Shown one piece after another: positions 1 to 7,995 of a stretch of 51,987 bases of DNA. The stretch comes from Pseudomonadota bacterium (lineage in GTDB: Bacteria > Pseudomonadota > Alphaproteobacteria > Caulobacterales > Caulobacteraceae): NCBI GenBank assembly GCA_963205025.1, contig CAUJHO010000022.1:1-51987 (forward strand), read 5' to 3'. Each line of letters opens with the position of its first letter. Within the stretch, counting starts at the first letter, position 1. Position numbers and translations under genes: made by a program. Under the pieces are notes generated by a model. That model worked only from the letters and a program-made list of their open reading frames with translations. It ran no database searches and was not told the DNA's origin.

Positions 1-1
1 G

Positions 2-544
2 CAGGTGGTCGCCGCGGTCGGCTTCCTGTTGGCCAACGCCGAGCTGGCCGCGCGGGGCCTGATGGATCGCAAGGGCTTCCCCGACAGCTATGACTGGGGG
101 CGGCTCGATCACTTTCTGGCCGAGGCACGCGCCGGAGCGGCCCGGCTGACGGTCCCGACCTATTCTCATGCCGCCTATGACGTTGACACCGACCTCAGCT
201 TCGCCCGGCCCGATGTCCTGATCCTGGAAGGCCTGATCGCCCTGCAGGACCGCATCGGGCCGGTCGACCTGGGCCTCTACCTCGAGGCCGACGAGGACGA
301 TCTGATCGCCTGGTATGTCGAGCGGTTCATGGCCCTGGAACGCTGGGAGGCGCCGCGTCTGGCGGATCGGCTGGCTGAGGTCGGCGGCGATCCAGAGGCC
401 CTGGCCGGCGATATCTGGGCGCGCATCAATGCCCCGAACTTGCACCGGCACATCGCGCCGACGCGGGCGCGCGCGGACATGGTCCTGATGAAGGACACGC
501 GCCACCAGATCCGGGTTCTGGCCCCGGCTGTCCGGGCGGGGTAA
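2..544 (+). CDS. coaA: type I pantothenate kinase-like protein, C-terminal part
   Basis: The visible part matches the C-terminal half of type I pantothenate kinases, which phosphorylate pantothenate in the first committed step of coenzyme A synthesis. Recognisable family landmarks are RKGFPDSYD, YSHAAYD, the PDVLILEGL strand and the final segment NLHRHIAPTRARAD. The frame is open back to the window edge, so the first ~140 residues, including the P-loop, lie outside. At the edge the sequence reads VAAVGFLLANAEL where the family has TTDGFLYPNxxL. The Asp that acts as catalytic base in E. coli CoaA (Asp127) is therefore Val here. This could be real divergence or poor sequence at a contig edge. 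A phosphoribulokinase/uridine-kinase relative is the alternative, but the C-terminal match favours CoaA. Confidence 0.75.
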   Translation, partial: QVVAAVGFLLANAELAARGLMDRKGFPDSYDWGRLDHFLAEARAGAARLTVPTYSHAAYDVDTDLSFARPDVLILEGLIALQDRIGPVDLGLYLEADEDDLIAWYVERFMALERWEAPRLADRLAEVGGDPEALAGDIWARINAPNLHRHIAPTRARADMVLMKDTRHQIRVLAPAVRAG

Positions 545-572
545 CGCTGGACGGCGTCCGGAGGTATCGGTC

Positions 573-1019
573 ATGGGGTTCAAATTCGGTCGCGGCCTGC
601 TGGGGCCGATGAGGCCCCTGATCGGCCACTGGGTCCACGCCGGCGAACACAACGGCCAGACGGTACGGGTCACCCGCCTTTATGAGCCCTGGGGCAAGGG
701 CTGGGTGCGGCTGACGGCCAGCTGGACCCTGCCGGACCGCGACTATGTCGAGACCGCCTTCTATGGGGCCACGACCGAGGGGCCGCTCGGCTTCTGGTCC
801 TTCACCAATGACGGCAAACATTCCCAGGGCATGCTGGCCGACGGCAGCGACGTCCACGCCCAGGCCGTCGCCTTTGTGGCGAAGTTTCCGGCCGGCACCG
901 GCCGCATGATTGCCTGGCCCCGCGACGACGGGCTGCCCGGCTTTGACTTTGCCGTCGAAAGCCAGACCCAGAAGGGTTGGAACCGCTTTCTCGTCCAGAG
1001 GTTCGATCCGGTCCCGTGA
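573..1019 (+). CDS. hypothetical protein, 148 aa
   Basis: I do not recognise this protein. It starts at an ATG 8-9 bases after a GGAGG ribosome binding site (560-564). It is rich in Trp, Gly and alternating polar/hydrophobic stretches (LIGHW near residue 17, several beta-type segments). That would fit a small beta-barrel, possibly nitrobindin or lipocalin-like, but this is only an impression. There is no signal peptide or membrane segment. Its stop codon overlaps the GTG start of the downstream methyltransferase (GTGA), so the two are probably translated together. Confidence 0.7.
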   Translation: MGFKFGRGLLGPMRPLIGHWVHAGEHNGQTVRVTRLYEPWGKGWVRLTASWTLPDRDYVETAFYGATTEGPLGFWSFTNDGKHSQGMLADGSDVHAQAVAFVAKFPAGTGRMIAWPRDDGLPGFDFAVESQTQKGWNRFLVQRFDPVP

Positions 1020-1669
1020 CGCCCCTCGACCCTGCGGCCTTCATCCTGGCCCATACCCGCTTGCAGCCCGTCAGCCACGCCCCGGAGATTTCCCTGTGGC
1101 TGGCCGACGAAGTCACGCCGATCTGGCGGCTGACCGAGGAAAAACTGGGCGAAATGGGTGTGCCACCGCCCTTCTGGGCCTTCGCCTGGGCCGGCGGCCA
1201 GGCGCTGGCGCGTTATCTGCTGGATCATCCGGACCGCGTGCGCGATCGGGGCGTGCTGGATTTCGCGGCCGGGTCCGGTCTGGTCGGGATCGCCGCCCTG
1301 AAGGCGGGCGCGGCCTCGGCCCTGTGCGCCGACATCGACCCCTTCTGTCGGGCGGCCGTGGCTCTGAACGCCGAGGCCAACGGGATGACGCTGGATTTCA
1401 CCGCCGACAATCTGCTGGACCGCGATCCGCCGCCGGTCGATCTGATCTGTGCCGGCGACGTCTTTTATGAGCGCCCCATGGCCGAGGCCGTCATCGCCTG
1501 GCTCAAGGCCGCCCGCGCGCAGGGCACCGAGGTCCTGATCGGCGATCCCAGGCGATCCTATTTTCCGAAGGGCGACCTGATCCAGCTGGCCGAATATGAG
1601 GTGCCGACCACGCGCGAGCTGGAGGATCAGGCGGTCAAGCGCTCAGGCGTCTATGGCCTGGAAGGCTAG
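1016..1669 (+). CDS. class I SAM-dependent methyltransferase, METTL20/ETF-beta type
   Basis: A 217-residue Rossmann-fold methyltransferase. Motif I is DFAAGSGLVG at about residues 82-91, followed by an acidic strand end (ADID) and a GDVFYERPM segment with the DPRRSYFPK stretch near the end. These last two resemble bacterial relatives of METTL20 (electron transfer flavoprotein beta lysine methyltransferase) and of ribosomal protein L11 methyltransferase. The substrate is an inference from that resemblance. I chose the GTG at 1016 because it overlaps the upstream stop as GTGA and gives a compact N-terminus. An ATG at 977 would add 13 unlikely residues inside the upstream gene. Confidence 0.8.
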   Translation: MTPLDPAAFILAHTRLQPVSHAPEISLWLADEVTPIWRLTEEKLGEMGVPPPFWAFAWAGGQALARYLLDHPDRVRDRGVLDFAAGSGLVGIAALKAGAASALCADIDPFCRAAVALNAEANGMTLDFTADNLLDRDPPPVDLICAGDVFYERPMAEAVIAWLKAARAQGTEVLIGDPRRSYFPKGDLIQLAEYEVPTTRELEDQAVKRSGVYGLEG

Positions 1670-1760
1670 GGCGAGGGGGCCGCGTCAACCCGGACTCGAA
1701 CCACGGCCCCGCTCGGAACGTTCGCGCCGGCTGTGATCACCCGACGCGAGCGCATCGACA

Positions 1761-1781
1761 TCGGGGCCGATGCGGCCCCGA
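1761..1781. terminator. perfect hairpin between convergent genes
   Basis: TCGGGGCCG (1761-1769) and CGGCCCCGA (1773-1781) form a perfect 9-bp stem with an ATG loop. It lies between the end of the plus-strand methyltransferase and the end of minus-strand gcrA, the expected place for a shared terminator. There is no clear T tract on either side, so the function is inferred from position. Confidence 0.5.
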
Positions 1782-1794
1782 CCGATCCGGGATC

Positions 1795-2301
1795 CTAGAT
1801 GTAGCGGCGCAGCGACCGGGCCAGTTCCTTGCCGCCGTTCTTCTTCTGGGCGGGCTGGTAGGCGACGCGCGAATGCTCGACGCAATAGGGCTGGCCCTCG
1901 TCCGACCGGCGGCCGCAGAAGCTGAACTCGTCCGACGACGGATCTCCGATCGGCCATTTGCACATATGGGCCCCCAGCGTCAGGACGGTGGCCGTGCCCG
2001 GCAGGTCCAGGACCGCCGGACGCGGAGCCGGCACCGACGGTGCCGCCGTCGCCACGGCGCGCGGAGCCGGATCGATCCGGCGCGGCGCGCTCGGGGCCTG
2101 GGCCGGGCGCGGCCGGGCGGCGCGGAAGGCCGGACGCGAGGGCTGGGACGGCGCGGCGCGGCCTGACAGGCCCAGACGATGGACCTTGCCGATCACCGCA
2201 TTGCGCGTCACGCCGCCCAGCTGTTTGGCGATCTGGCTGGCCGACAGGCCATCGAGCCACAGCTTCTTGAGGTCGGCGACCCGTTCGTCCGTCCAGCCCA
2301 T
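1795..2301 (-). CDS. gcrA: cell cycle regulator GcrA
   Basis: GcrA is a Caulobacterales/alphaproteobacterial transcription factor that works with sigma70 RNA polymerase at promoters carrying CcrM-methylated GANTC sites, controlling S-phase genes. The first ~45 residues are nearly textbook: MGWTDERV, LWLDGLSASQIAKQLGG and TRNAVIGKVHRLGLSGRA, forming the DNA-binding helices. A Pro/Ala/Arg linker (about 46-110) follows, then the conserved C-terminal RNA-polymerase-binding region with Cys114, Cys129, Cys140 and His143. At 168 residues it has normal family length. I placed the start at the ATG at 2301 because the family begins M-x-W-T-D. An in-frame ATG at 2331 would add ten residues. Confidence 0.97.
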   Translation of the reverse strand: MGWTDERVADLKKLWLDGLSASQIAKQLGGVTRNAVIGKVHRLGLSGRAAPSQPSRPAFRAARPRPAQAPSAPRRIDPAPRAVATAAPSVPAPRPAVLDLPGTATVLTLGAHMCKWPIGDPSSDEFSFCGRRSDEGQPYCVEHSRVAYQPAQKKNGGKELARSLRRYI

Positions 2302-2377
2302 CGCACCCGCTCCACTGAATTGATTCAACATCTTGTGGGTCGGCGCCCCTCCGACGCCGCCGTCACACCATCTATCG

Positions 2378-2455
2378 TAAATCTTTCATTAACCGACGCA
2401 ACATCTGGCGCCGGCGTATCCACAGAATCTAGATATAGCGTTGCTCGCTGGACTC
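2378..2455 (-). promoter_or_regulatory. gcrA promoter region: CtrA-like, DnaA-like and GANTC sites
   Basis: Upstream of gcrA lie TAAA-N7-TTAACC (2378-2394, close to the CtrA consensus TTAA-N7-TTAAC), GTATCCACA (2416-2424, 8 of 9 matches to the DnaA box TTATCCACA) and two CcrM target sites, GAATC at 2425-2429 and GACTC at 2451-2455. In Caulobacter gcrA is known to be activated by DnaA, repressed by CtrA and sensitive to methylation state. The same inputs at one promoter here fit that scheme. The sites are seen directly; their use is inferred. Confidence 0.55.
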
Positions 2456-2564
2456 ACCCTCCGATCGCGTCTCGGCCCACATCGGGCCAGGCGCACGCCC
2501 AGTTTGGGCGCGCGCAAAGGCTTTGAAAGTTGACGAATTTTCGGGGCGTCGGGCAGGATTGATC

Positions 2565-2585
2565 GGCCCCCCGAACGGGGGGGCC
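2565..2585 (-). terminator. GC hairpin after the CHCC zinc-finger gene
   Basis: GGCCCCCC (2565-2572), loop GAAC, then GGGGGGGCC (2577-2585) give an 8-bp all-GC stem about 25 bases past the stop of the minus-strand zinc-finger gene. It also separates that gene from the gcrA promoter. No T tract follows, so termination strength is uncertain. Confidence 0.45.
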
Positions 2586-2609
2586 ATGAACGGTCGTCGT
2601 CCGTTAAAC

Positions 2610-2840
2610 CTAGTGGCCGACTTCGGGGCGCGGGGCCGGGTCGTGATAGTCCGAGCCCCGCTTGGCCAGGACGAAGCGGCGGTCGCAATAGCCGCACTCC
2701 ACCGTGCCGTCGTCGCCCACATCCATATAGACCAGCGGGTGGCCGAGCGCCCCGCCGCCGCCGTCACAGGCGACGCGCGCGGTGGTCACCTTGATCTCTT
2801 CGGGCTTGGGCGAATAGGTCGGCGAATGACGCGGCGGCAT
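2610..2840 (-). CDS. CHCC zinc-finger domain protein (NDUFS6-like)
   Basis: A 76-residue protein with the zf-CHCC pattern: Cys25, His34, Cys49 and Cys52 in CDGGGGALGHPLVY and ECGYCDRRFVL. The family is the bacterial counterpart of the zinc-binding domain of mitochondrial complex I subunit NDUFS6. In bacteria it usually stands alone, with an unproven role in metal or complex assembly. The likely start is the ATG at 2840, giving a short N-terminus before the domain. A GTG at 2870 would add ten residues. Neither start has a clear ribosome binding site. It sits head-to-tail with a small membrane protein gene upstream (2899-3165). Confidence 0.85.
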   Translation of the reverse strand: MPPRHSPTYSPKPEEIKVTTARVACDGGGGALGHPLVYMDVGDDGTVECGYCDRRFVLAKRGSDYHDPAPRPEVGH

Positions 2841-2898
2841 GGATCGGTGTCCGGCAAGGGATTGACGCACCCTGTCTAGGCGCGCCGCCCCGATCTCG

Positions 2899-3165
2899 TC
2901 AAACCAGCTCTTGCTCCGCGGGGCGCTTGCGACCCATCAGCCGCTCCAGCAGCGCCTTGCGCCTGGCAAACAGGGTCCAGCCCAGAGTCGCCGCCGCTAC
3001 CCACAAACCGCCCTCACCGACCAGGCCCAGGCCCAGGGCCAGTATGACAGCGACATCGCGGCTGATCAGATCCATGGCCGCCGCCGCCACGGTCGCAAAC
3101 ATGCCGCCGTAGCCGAGGATCAGCGCCGTCACCGCCGCGAACCCGATGATCTTTGTCCCGGTCAT
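2899..3165 (-). CDS. small membrane protein, 88 aa
   Basis: Unrecognised protein with two clear hydrophobic segments (about residues 5-27 and 36-62) followed by a basic C-terminal tail (RRKALLERLMGRKRP), so the tail is probably cytoplasmic. I start at the ATG at 3165, which has GGAGA six bases upstream on the coding strand. It diverges from the ABC transporter ATPase gene and may share its upstream region with it. Confidence 0.7.
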   Translation of the reverse strand: MTGTKIIGFAAVTALILGYGGMFATVAAAAMDLISRDVAVILALGLGLVGEGGLWVAAATLGWTLFARRKALLERLMGRKRPAEQELV

Positions 3166-3331
3166 TGTTCTCTCCGTCAAGGACCCTCATCACAATGTAA
3201 AGCGACCTAGACAAATGACCTGTATGTGTCAAGCATCCTTTCCTGAACGTCGATGTTCCTTGCCCGCGCCGGACCTTGGCGTTCCGGTCACGGGGGCCTA
3301 CCTAGAGGGACCTCAGCTGTCGAAAGCCTCC

Positions 3332-4309
3332 ATGACCGAGCCCCTCCCCGACAACGCCATCGAAGTGCGTAGCCTGACCAAGACCTATGCCGGGTCCAAG
3401 AAGTCGCCGCCCAAGACGGCCCTGAAGGGTATTGATCTGGTGGTGCCGCGTGGCTCCATCTTCGGCCTGCTGGGGCCGAACGGGGCCGGCAAGTCGACCC
3501 TGATCAACATTCTGGCCGGGATCGTGAACAAGTCAGGCGGCCAGGCCCTCGTCTGGGGCCGTGACATCGACAAGGATTCGCGCGGAGCCCGCGCCGCGCT
3601 CGGCGTGGTGGTTCAGGAGATCAGTGCCGACGTCTTCTTCACCCCGCGGGAATCGCTGGAGGTCCAGGCCGGCTACTATGGCGTACCGCCCCGAGAACGG
3701 CGCTCCGATGAGCTGCTGGCGGCGCTCGGCCTGGCCGACAAGGCCAATGCCTATGTCCGCACCCTGTCCGGCGGCATGAAGCGCCGGCTGATGGTGGCCA
3801 AGGCCCTGGTTCACAATCCGCCCGTCCTGATCCTCGATGAGCCGACCGCCGGGGTCGATGTCGAGCTGCGCCGCCAGCTCTGGGCCTATGTCCGCGAGCT
3901 CAGCGCCCGGGGCGTCACCATCCTTCTGACCACCCACTATCTCGAAGAGGCACAGGAGCTGTGTGACACCATCGCCATCGTCAATCACGGAGAGGTGGTG
4001 GCCTGTGAGCCGACGGCCCAGCTGCTGCGCCGGCTGGACACCCGCAATGTCGTGGTCACGCCCGAGGTGCCGCTGGATCGTCTGCCCGAGATCACCGGCT
4101 TTGACGTCGCCCCGCGCGGGGAGGGCTTCGTGGTCGCCTACAAGACCGGCCAGTCCAGCGTCGAACAGGTCCTGGCCGCCGTGCGCGCCGCCGGTGTCCG
4201 CATCCGGGACATCACCACCGAAGACCCGGATCTGGAGGATGTCTTCGTGGCCCTGACCTATGGCGACAAGAGCCAGGTCGATCCGACGCGGGACGAGGTT
4301 GTAGCCTGA
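3332..4309 (+). CDS. ABC-2 type transporter ATP-binding protein
   Basis: A 325-residue ATPase of the DrrA/CcmA/NodI type, which energises export through ABC-2 permeases. All nucleotide-binding elements are present: Walker A GPNGAGKST (48-56), signature LSGGM (145-149), Walker B LILDEP (166-171) and the switch His202 in TTHYLEEA. A C-terminal ~80-residue extension typical of this subfamily follows. The ATG at 3332 was chosen because the domain begins right after it. The frame is open upstream but reads as non-conserved sequence. No permease gene is next to it: the next item is a tRNA and then an unrelated gene. The partner must be encoded elsewhere. Confidence 0.9.
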   Translation: MTEPLPDNAIEVRSLTKTYAGSKKSPPKTALKGIDLVVPRGSIFGLLGPNGAGKSTLINILAGIVNKSGGQALVWGRDIDKDSRGARAALGVVVQEISADVFFTPRESLEVQAGYYGVPPRERRSDELLAALGLADKANAYVRTLSGGMKRRLMVAKALVHNPPVLILDEPTAGVDVELRRQLWAYVRELSARGVTILLTTHYLEEAQELCDTIAIVNHGEVVACEPTAQLLRRLDTRNVVVTPEVPLDRLPEITGFDVAPRGEGFVVAYKTGQSSVEQVLAAVRAAGVRIRDITTEDPDLEDVFVALTYGDKSQVDPTRDEVVA

Positions 4310-4349
4310 GCGGGCTTGCTGTAAGCAGCCGCTCCGCTCAGGCGCCCAC

Positions 4350-4426
4350 GCACCCGTAGCTCAGCTGGATAGAGCGTTGCCCTCCGAAGGCAAAGGTCAC
4401 ACGTTCGAATCGTGTCGGGTGCGCCA
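4350..4426 (+). tRNA. tRNA-Arg (anticodon CCG)
   Basis: A complete 77-nt cloverleaf. GCACCCG (4350-4356) pairs with CGGGTGC (4416-4422), and a G discriminator and encoded CCA end at 4426. The anticodon loop CTCCGAA between TTGCC and GGCAA gives CCG, which reads CGG (Arg). The T loop TTCGAAT is standard. It lies 40 bases after the ABC ATPase gene on the same strand. Confidence 0.97.
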
Positions 4427-4527
4427 TTCTTGATCCCTGATCCGCCGCGCCGCCGTGCCGGCCACCCCTCGCTTGACAGGTCGTGTCGGTCTTGCGCCAC
4501 TCTGCCAGGTCGAAACCGAGAGGCAGG

Positions 4528-6258
4528 ATGAGCGAACAGGCGAGCCAGACGCCAAGGCGCGAGCGGGGTTCGGGGCTGGGCCGGGGCAATTTCGCCGCCT
4601 GGCTGGCCGGCCGCATCGTGCGCTGGGGCCATCCGCGCTCACAGCTGCCGCGCACGGTCCTGCTCATCTCCCTGTTCGTGCTGTGGCTGATCCTGGGGAT
4701 CATCGGCTGGCATCAGTGGACCCAGCGAAGCGGCGGTTGTGACGGCTTCTGCGCCGAACAGCTCAGCGACTTTCCCTATCTGACCCTGTGGCTGCTGACA
4801 CCCCAGGGCGACATCGCCGGCGGCGATGTGCCCCTGACGCTGGATCTGGCGCGCTATTTCGGGGCGGCGATCCCTTTGCTGGGCCTGATCTTCCTGGTCG
4901 CCCGTCAGATCGGCGACGCCCTGGCCGAAAGCCTGATGCAGGCCTGGGGGGCCGACCATCTGGTCATCGTGGGCGAGGGACGCCAGGCCGTTCAGGCCGC
5001 CGAGGCCGCATCCAGCGAGGAGGCAGCGGTCGTTCTGATCGACCCCTCCATCACCGAGGCCCACGCCGAAGACCTGAACCAGCTTGGAATTCTGGTGCTG
5101 CGCGACGATCTGACGGTCGCGGCCGACAAGGCCGGACTGGAGCGGGCCCGCCGCGTCGTGGTGGTCGGCGAAACCGTCACCCACAACCTGTCCCTGGCCC
5201 GGCGCGCGGCCGAGCGGCTGGAGGCGGACCGCTCGGACCTCCATGTCCAGATCGAGGACGAGGACGTCCTGGAGATGATGCGCCAATCCGCCGCCGAGGC
5301 GACGGCTTCCGGGCCGACGCCGCGCCCCTTCTCCCTGGCCGCCGCCGCCGCGCGCGCGGCCAATGAGACGCTGAAGCTGTGGGACCGAAGCGATGGCCTT
5401 CACGTCGCTGCGGTCGGGTCAGGCCCGTTCTCCCAGGCCATGATCCGCCAGGCCATTTCCCTGGGATGGCGGATCGGCCGGCCGGCCCCTCGCGTCAGCC
5501 TGTGGGATCCGACCGGCGAGGTTGAGGATCGCTGGACCCGCATGGCCCCGGGGGCCATCGCCGACCTCTCGGCGATCTATGATCGGACCGGCTTCGAAAT
5601 CCGGTTCTCGCGCGCGGCGTCCATCGGGGTCTTTCTGGCCGAGACGGCCGATGCCGACACCTGGGTTGTGGAAAGCGATGTCGGCACCGCCTGCGCCGCC
5701 GCCCTGATGGCCTCGCGGATGGCCCAGGGCCCGCTGGTGGTGGTTTCGGGTGCCGAAGATCTGGGCGATACCCTTCCGGGGGTCTTCACCGCCGTCGCCG
5801 GCTTCTCGGCCGGCCTGGCCCAGGCCATTCTCCCGGATGTGGATCTGCGGGCCCAGCGCCTGCATGGGGCCTATGAGAGCCGCGGCAAGAACGGCTACAT
5901 CGAGTTGGGTGCCTCCGGGTCGGGTGCGCGCTGGTCGATCCTGGCGGAATCCCTGTGGGCCGCAAACCGGGCCTCGGCGGCCCACATTCCGGTCAAGCTG
6001 GCCGATGCCGACGCCGCCGGAGCCGATCCGCGCGACGACCGCGACCTGCTGGAGGACCTCGCGAAGATCGAGCACGACCGCTGGTGCGCCGAACGCCTTC
6101 TGAACGGCTGGCGGCCCGGTGCGCGCGACAATCTCCAGAAGCTGCATCCCGGCCTCATCCCCTGGCAGGATCTGGACGAGCCGACCCGTCAGAAGGACCG
6201 GGACGGGGTCATTGATGCCTTCCGCGTGGCCCGACCGCGCCAAGGTTCCCGTCTCTAG
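4528..6258 (+). CDS. membrane protein with tandem Rossmann (TrkA-N-like) and RyR domains
   Basis: A 576-residue protein with an unusual architecture. Two hydrophobic segments lie at about 43-61 and 110-128, separated by a ~48-residue loop with two Cys. A dinucleotide-binding-like fold begins at [12 protein letters not shown] (about 140), and a second one begins at [13 protein letters not shown] (about 305). A C-terminal RyR domain (about 507-566: [27 protein letters not shown]) closes it. Two helices plus tandem Rossmann domains recall RCK-gated or CASTOR/POLLUX-type ion channels. The RyR domain, named for ryanodine receptors, is a proposed ligand-sensing module in bacteria. Gating of an ion flux by a small molecule is inference. 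I chose the ATG at 4528, preceded by GAGAGG. Confidence 0.75.
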   Translation: MSEQASQTPRRERGSGLGRGNFAAWLAGRIVRWGHPRSQLPRTVLLISLFVLWLILGIIGWHQWTQRSGGCDGFCAEQLSDFPYLTLWLLTPQGDIAGGDVPLTLDLARYFGAAIPLLGLIFLVARQIGDALAESLMQAWGADHLVIVGEGRQAVQAAEAASSEEAAVVLIDPSITEAHAEDLNQLGILVLRDDLTVAADKAGLERARRVVVVGETVTHNLSLARRAAERLEADRSDLHVQIEDEDVLEMMRQSAAEATASGPTPRPFSLAAAAARAANETLKLWDRSDGLHVAAVGSGPFSQAMIRQAISLGWRIGRPAPRVSLWDPTGEVEDRWTRMAPGAIADLSAIYDRTGFEIRFSRAASIGVFLAETADADTWVVESDVGTACAAALMASRMAQGPLVVVSGAEDLGDTLPGVFTAVAGFSAGLAQAILPDVDLRAQRLHGAYESRGKNGYIELGASGSGARWSILAESLWAANRASAAHIPVKLADADAAGADPRDDRDLLEDLAKIEHDRWCAERLLNGWRPGARDNLQKLHPGLIPWQDLDEPTRQKDRDGVIDAFRVARPRQGSRL

Positions 6259-6427
6259 GGCGCGGTCCGGGCGTTGAGAACGGATCGCCGGAGCAATCCG
6301 GCGGCCTCGAATTCCAGAGCGGCGACGGATCCGTTCCAACACGCCGAATCCCGCCCTCGGCACGGGCGGTCGCTTGCAGGCGGCGCAGCCGCACGTTACG
6401 CCAGCGCGCCATCGACTGGAGACCGGC

Positions 6428-6733
6428 ATGGATCGATCCCGCATCGGCGCCGAGCGCGCCCTTGAGACGCTCGCACACTGGGGCCGGGCCGACGATCCGC
6501 GCGAGGCGATTTCGCGCACCTTCGTCTTTGCCGATTTCAACGCAGCCTTCGGCTTCATGACGCGCGTGGCCCTCAAGGCCGACCAGATGGATCACCATCC
6601 CGAGTGGTTCAATGTGTACAACCGGGTCGAGGTCGTGCTGACGACCCACGACGCCGACGGCGTGACGGAGCTGGACCTGGCCCTGGCCCAGTTCATGGAC
6701 GCCGCCGCCAGCGGCCTGGGCGTGCCTGCATGA
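6428..6733 (+). CDS. phhB: pterin-4a-carbinolamine dehydratase
   Basis: A 101-residue 4a-hydroxytetrahydrobiopterin dehydratase, which regenerates the pterin cofactor of aromatic amino acid hydroxylases (the related DCoH proteins can have other roles). The family signature is plain: [18 protein letters not shown], then the active-site DQMDHHPEW and [13 protein letters not shown]. The ATG at 6428 gives the usual family length. Its TGA overlaps the ATG of the next gene (ATGA at 6730). A phenylalanine hydroxylase gene is not in this window. Confidence 0.93.
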   Translation: MDRSRIGAERALETLAHWGRADDPREAISRTFVFADFNAAFGFMTRVALKADQMDHHPEWFNVYNRVEVVLTTHDADGVTELDLALAQFMDAAASGLGVPA

Positions 6734-7512
6734 CCGGCCGCGTCGCCGGAAAGGTCGCCCTGATCACGGGCGCCGCCCAGGGCCTCGGCGAGGCCATGGC
6801 CCGCCTCCTGGTGCGCGAAGGGGCGCGGGTCGCCGTCACCGACATCAATGCCGACGCGGCCCGCGCCGTCGCCGCCTCGATCAATGTTGATCATCCCGGC
6901 CAGGCCGAGGCCTGGGCCCATGACGTCACCGACGAGGCCCGCTGGGCCGAGGTGGTGGCCGAGGTGGTCGCCCGTTTCGGGGGGATGTCGGTTCTGGTCA
7001 ACAACGCCGGAGTCGGCGGCGACCTGATCTTTGCCGAACAGGACACGGCCGAGAACTGGCAGCGCCAGTTCGACATCAACCTGCGATCGGTCATGTTCGG
7101 CTGCAAACACGCCCTGCCGCACCTGCGAGCCTCCGCTCCGGGCTCGATCGTCAATATCTCCTCGGTCGCCGGCCTCGCCGCCGCCCCGGGGATGGGTCCC
7201 TACAGTGCCACCAAGGCCGGCGTCTGGATGTATTCCAAGACCATCGCCCTTGAGGAGGCGAAGCTGGGGTCCGACGTCCGCTGCAACTCGGTCCACCCGG
7301 TCTTCATCAAGACCGCCATCCTGGATCCGTTCATCAACCTGGCGGGCGGTGACGAGGCCAAGGCCCATGAGCGGCTGATGCGCGGTATTCCGATGCGGCG
7401 GATCGGTGAGCCGGACGATGTCGCCTATGCGGTCCTGTACCTGGCCTCGGATGAATCGAGGTTCGTGACGGGAACCGAGATCACCATCGACGGCGGCACC
7501 CTGGCCCAATAG
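6730..7512 (+). CDS. short-chain dehydrogenase/reductase
   Basis: A 260-residue classical SDR. It has the NAD(P)-binding TGAAQGLG (13-20), NNAG (91-94) and the catalytic Ser145, Tyr158 and Lys162 (YSATK). It ends in the typical TIDGG segment. Asp38 at the end of the second strand (VTDIN) suggests preference for NAD over NADP. It looks most like the 3-alpha/20-beta hydroxysteroid or cyclopentanol dehydrogenase branch, but the substrate cannot be read from sequence. Start overlaps the pterin dehydratase stop, implying coupled translation. Confidence 0.9.
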   Translation: MTGRVAGKVALITGAAQGLGEAMARLLVREGARVAVTDINADAARAVAASINVDHPGQAEAWAHDVTDEARWAEVVAEVVARFGGMSVLVNNAGVGGDLIFAEQDTAENWQRQFDINLRSVMFGCKHALPHLRASAPGSIVNISSVAGLAAAPGMGPYSATKAGVWMYSKTIALEEAKLGSDVRCNSVHPVFIKTAILDPFINLAGGDEAKAHERLMRGIPMRRIGEPDDVAYAVLYLASDESRFVTGTEITIDGGTLAQ

Positions 7513-7561
7513 GCCCCGGACGCAGGCCGACCGGTCGGGCCGGGGACGCGCTGCCCGCGCT

Positions 7562-7960
7562 TCAGGTGGTCAGAATGGTGCCCAGCAACAGGGTCGCGCC
7601 CGCACGCCCCAGGGTCGTGTTGGTCACGGCCTGCAGTTCGCGCGCCAGCCGGTCGGCGTCCGGCACCTCGCCGGGGATCATGGCGGCCCCGAAAGCCCGC
7701 ACCACCTGGCTGTAGGCTGCACGAAGCCGGGGGATCGCCTGGATCGCCGCCGCCCGGAAGCTCTCATCCGGCACATCGATCCCAGCCTCGACCGACAGGA
7801 CGCCGCGACGCCCACGCGACCGGACCACGGTCGCGGTCAGGGACCCCATGCGGGTATAGCTCGGTTGGCTCGAGCTGCTGCTCGAGGGGCCACTGGCCTT
7901 GGCGACCGCCGGGGCGGCGGCCAGGGCGAGGCTGAGCGTGAGAAGGTCGCGGCGCTTCAT
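7562..7960 (-). CDS. exported hypothetical protein, 132 aa
   Basis: Begins MKRRDLLTLSLALAAAPAVAKA, an export signal with a Tat-like basic start (KRRDLL) and cleavage expected near residue 22. A Ser-rich stretch follows. The mature part contains a beta-like segment and a helical C-terminal half (IQAIPRLRAAYSQVVRAFGAAM) and ends in hydrophobic residues. I do not recognise the family. The ATG at 7960 places the signal at the N-terminus; a TTG at 7972 is less likely. It lies 35 bases past the start of the downstream-oriented cyclase gene's 3' end, in the same direction. Confidence 0.7.
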   Translation of the reverse strand: MKRRDLLTLSLALAAAPAVAKASGPSSSSSSQPSYTRMGSLTATVVRSRGRRGVLSVEAGIDVPDESFRAAAIQAIPRLRAAYSQVVRAFGAAMIPGEVPDADRLARELQAVTNTTLGRAGATLLLGTILTT

Positions 7961-7995
7961 GTCCCTATCCAACCACGGCGCGGCTAAGGATCGGT

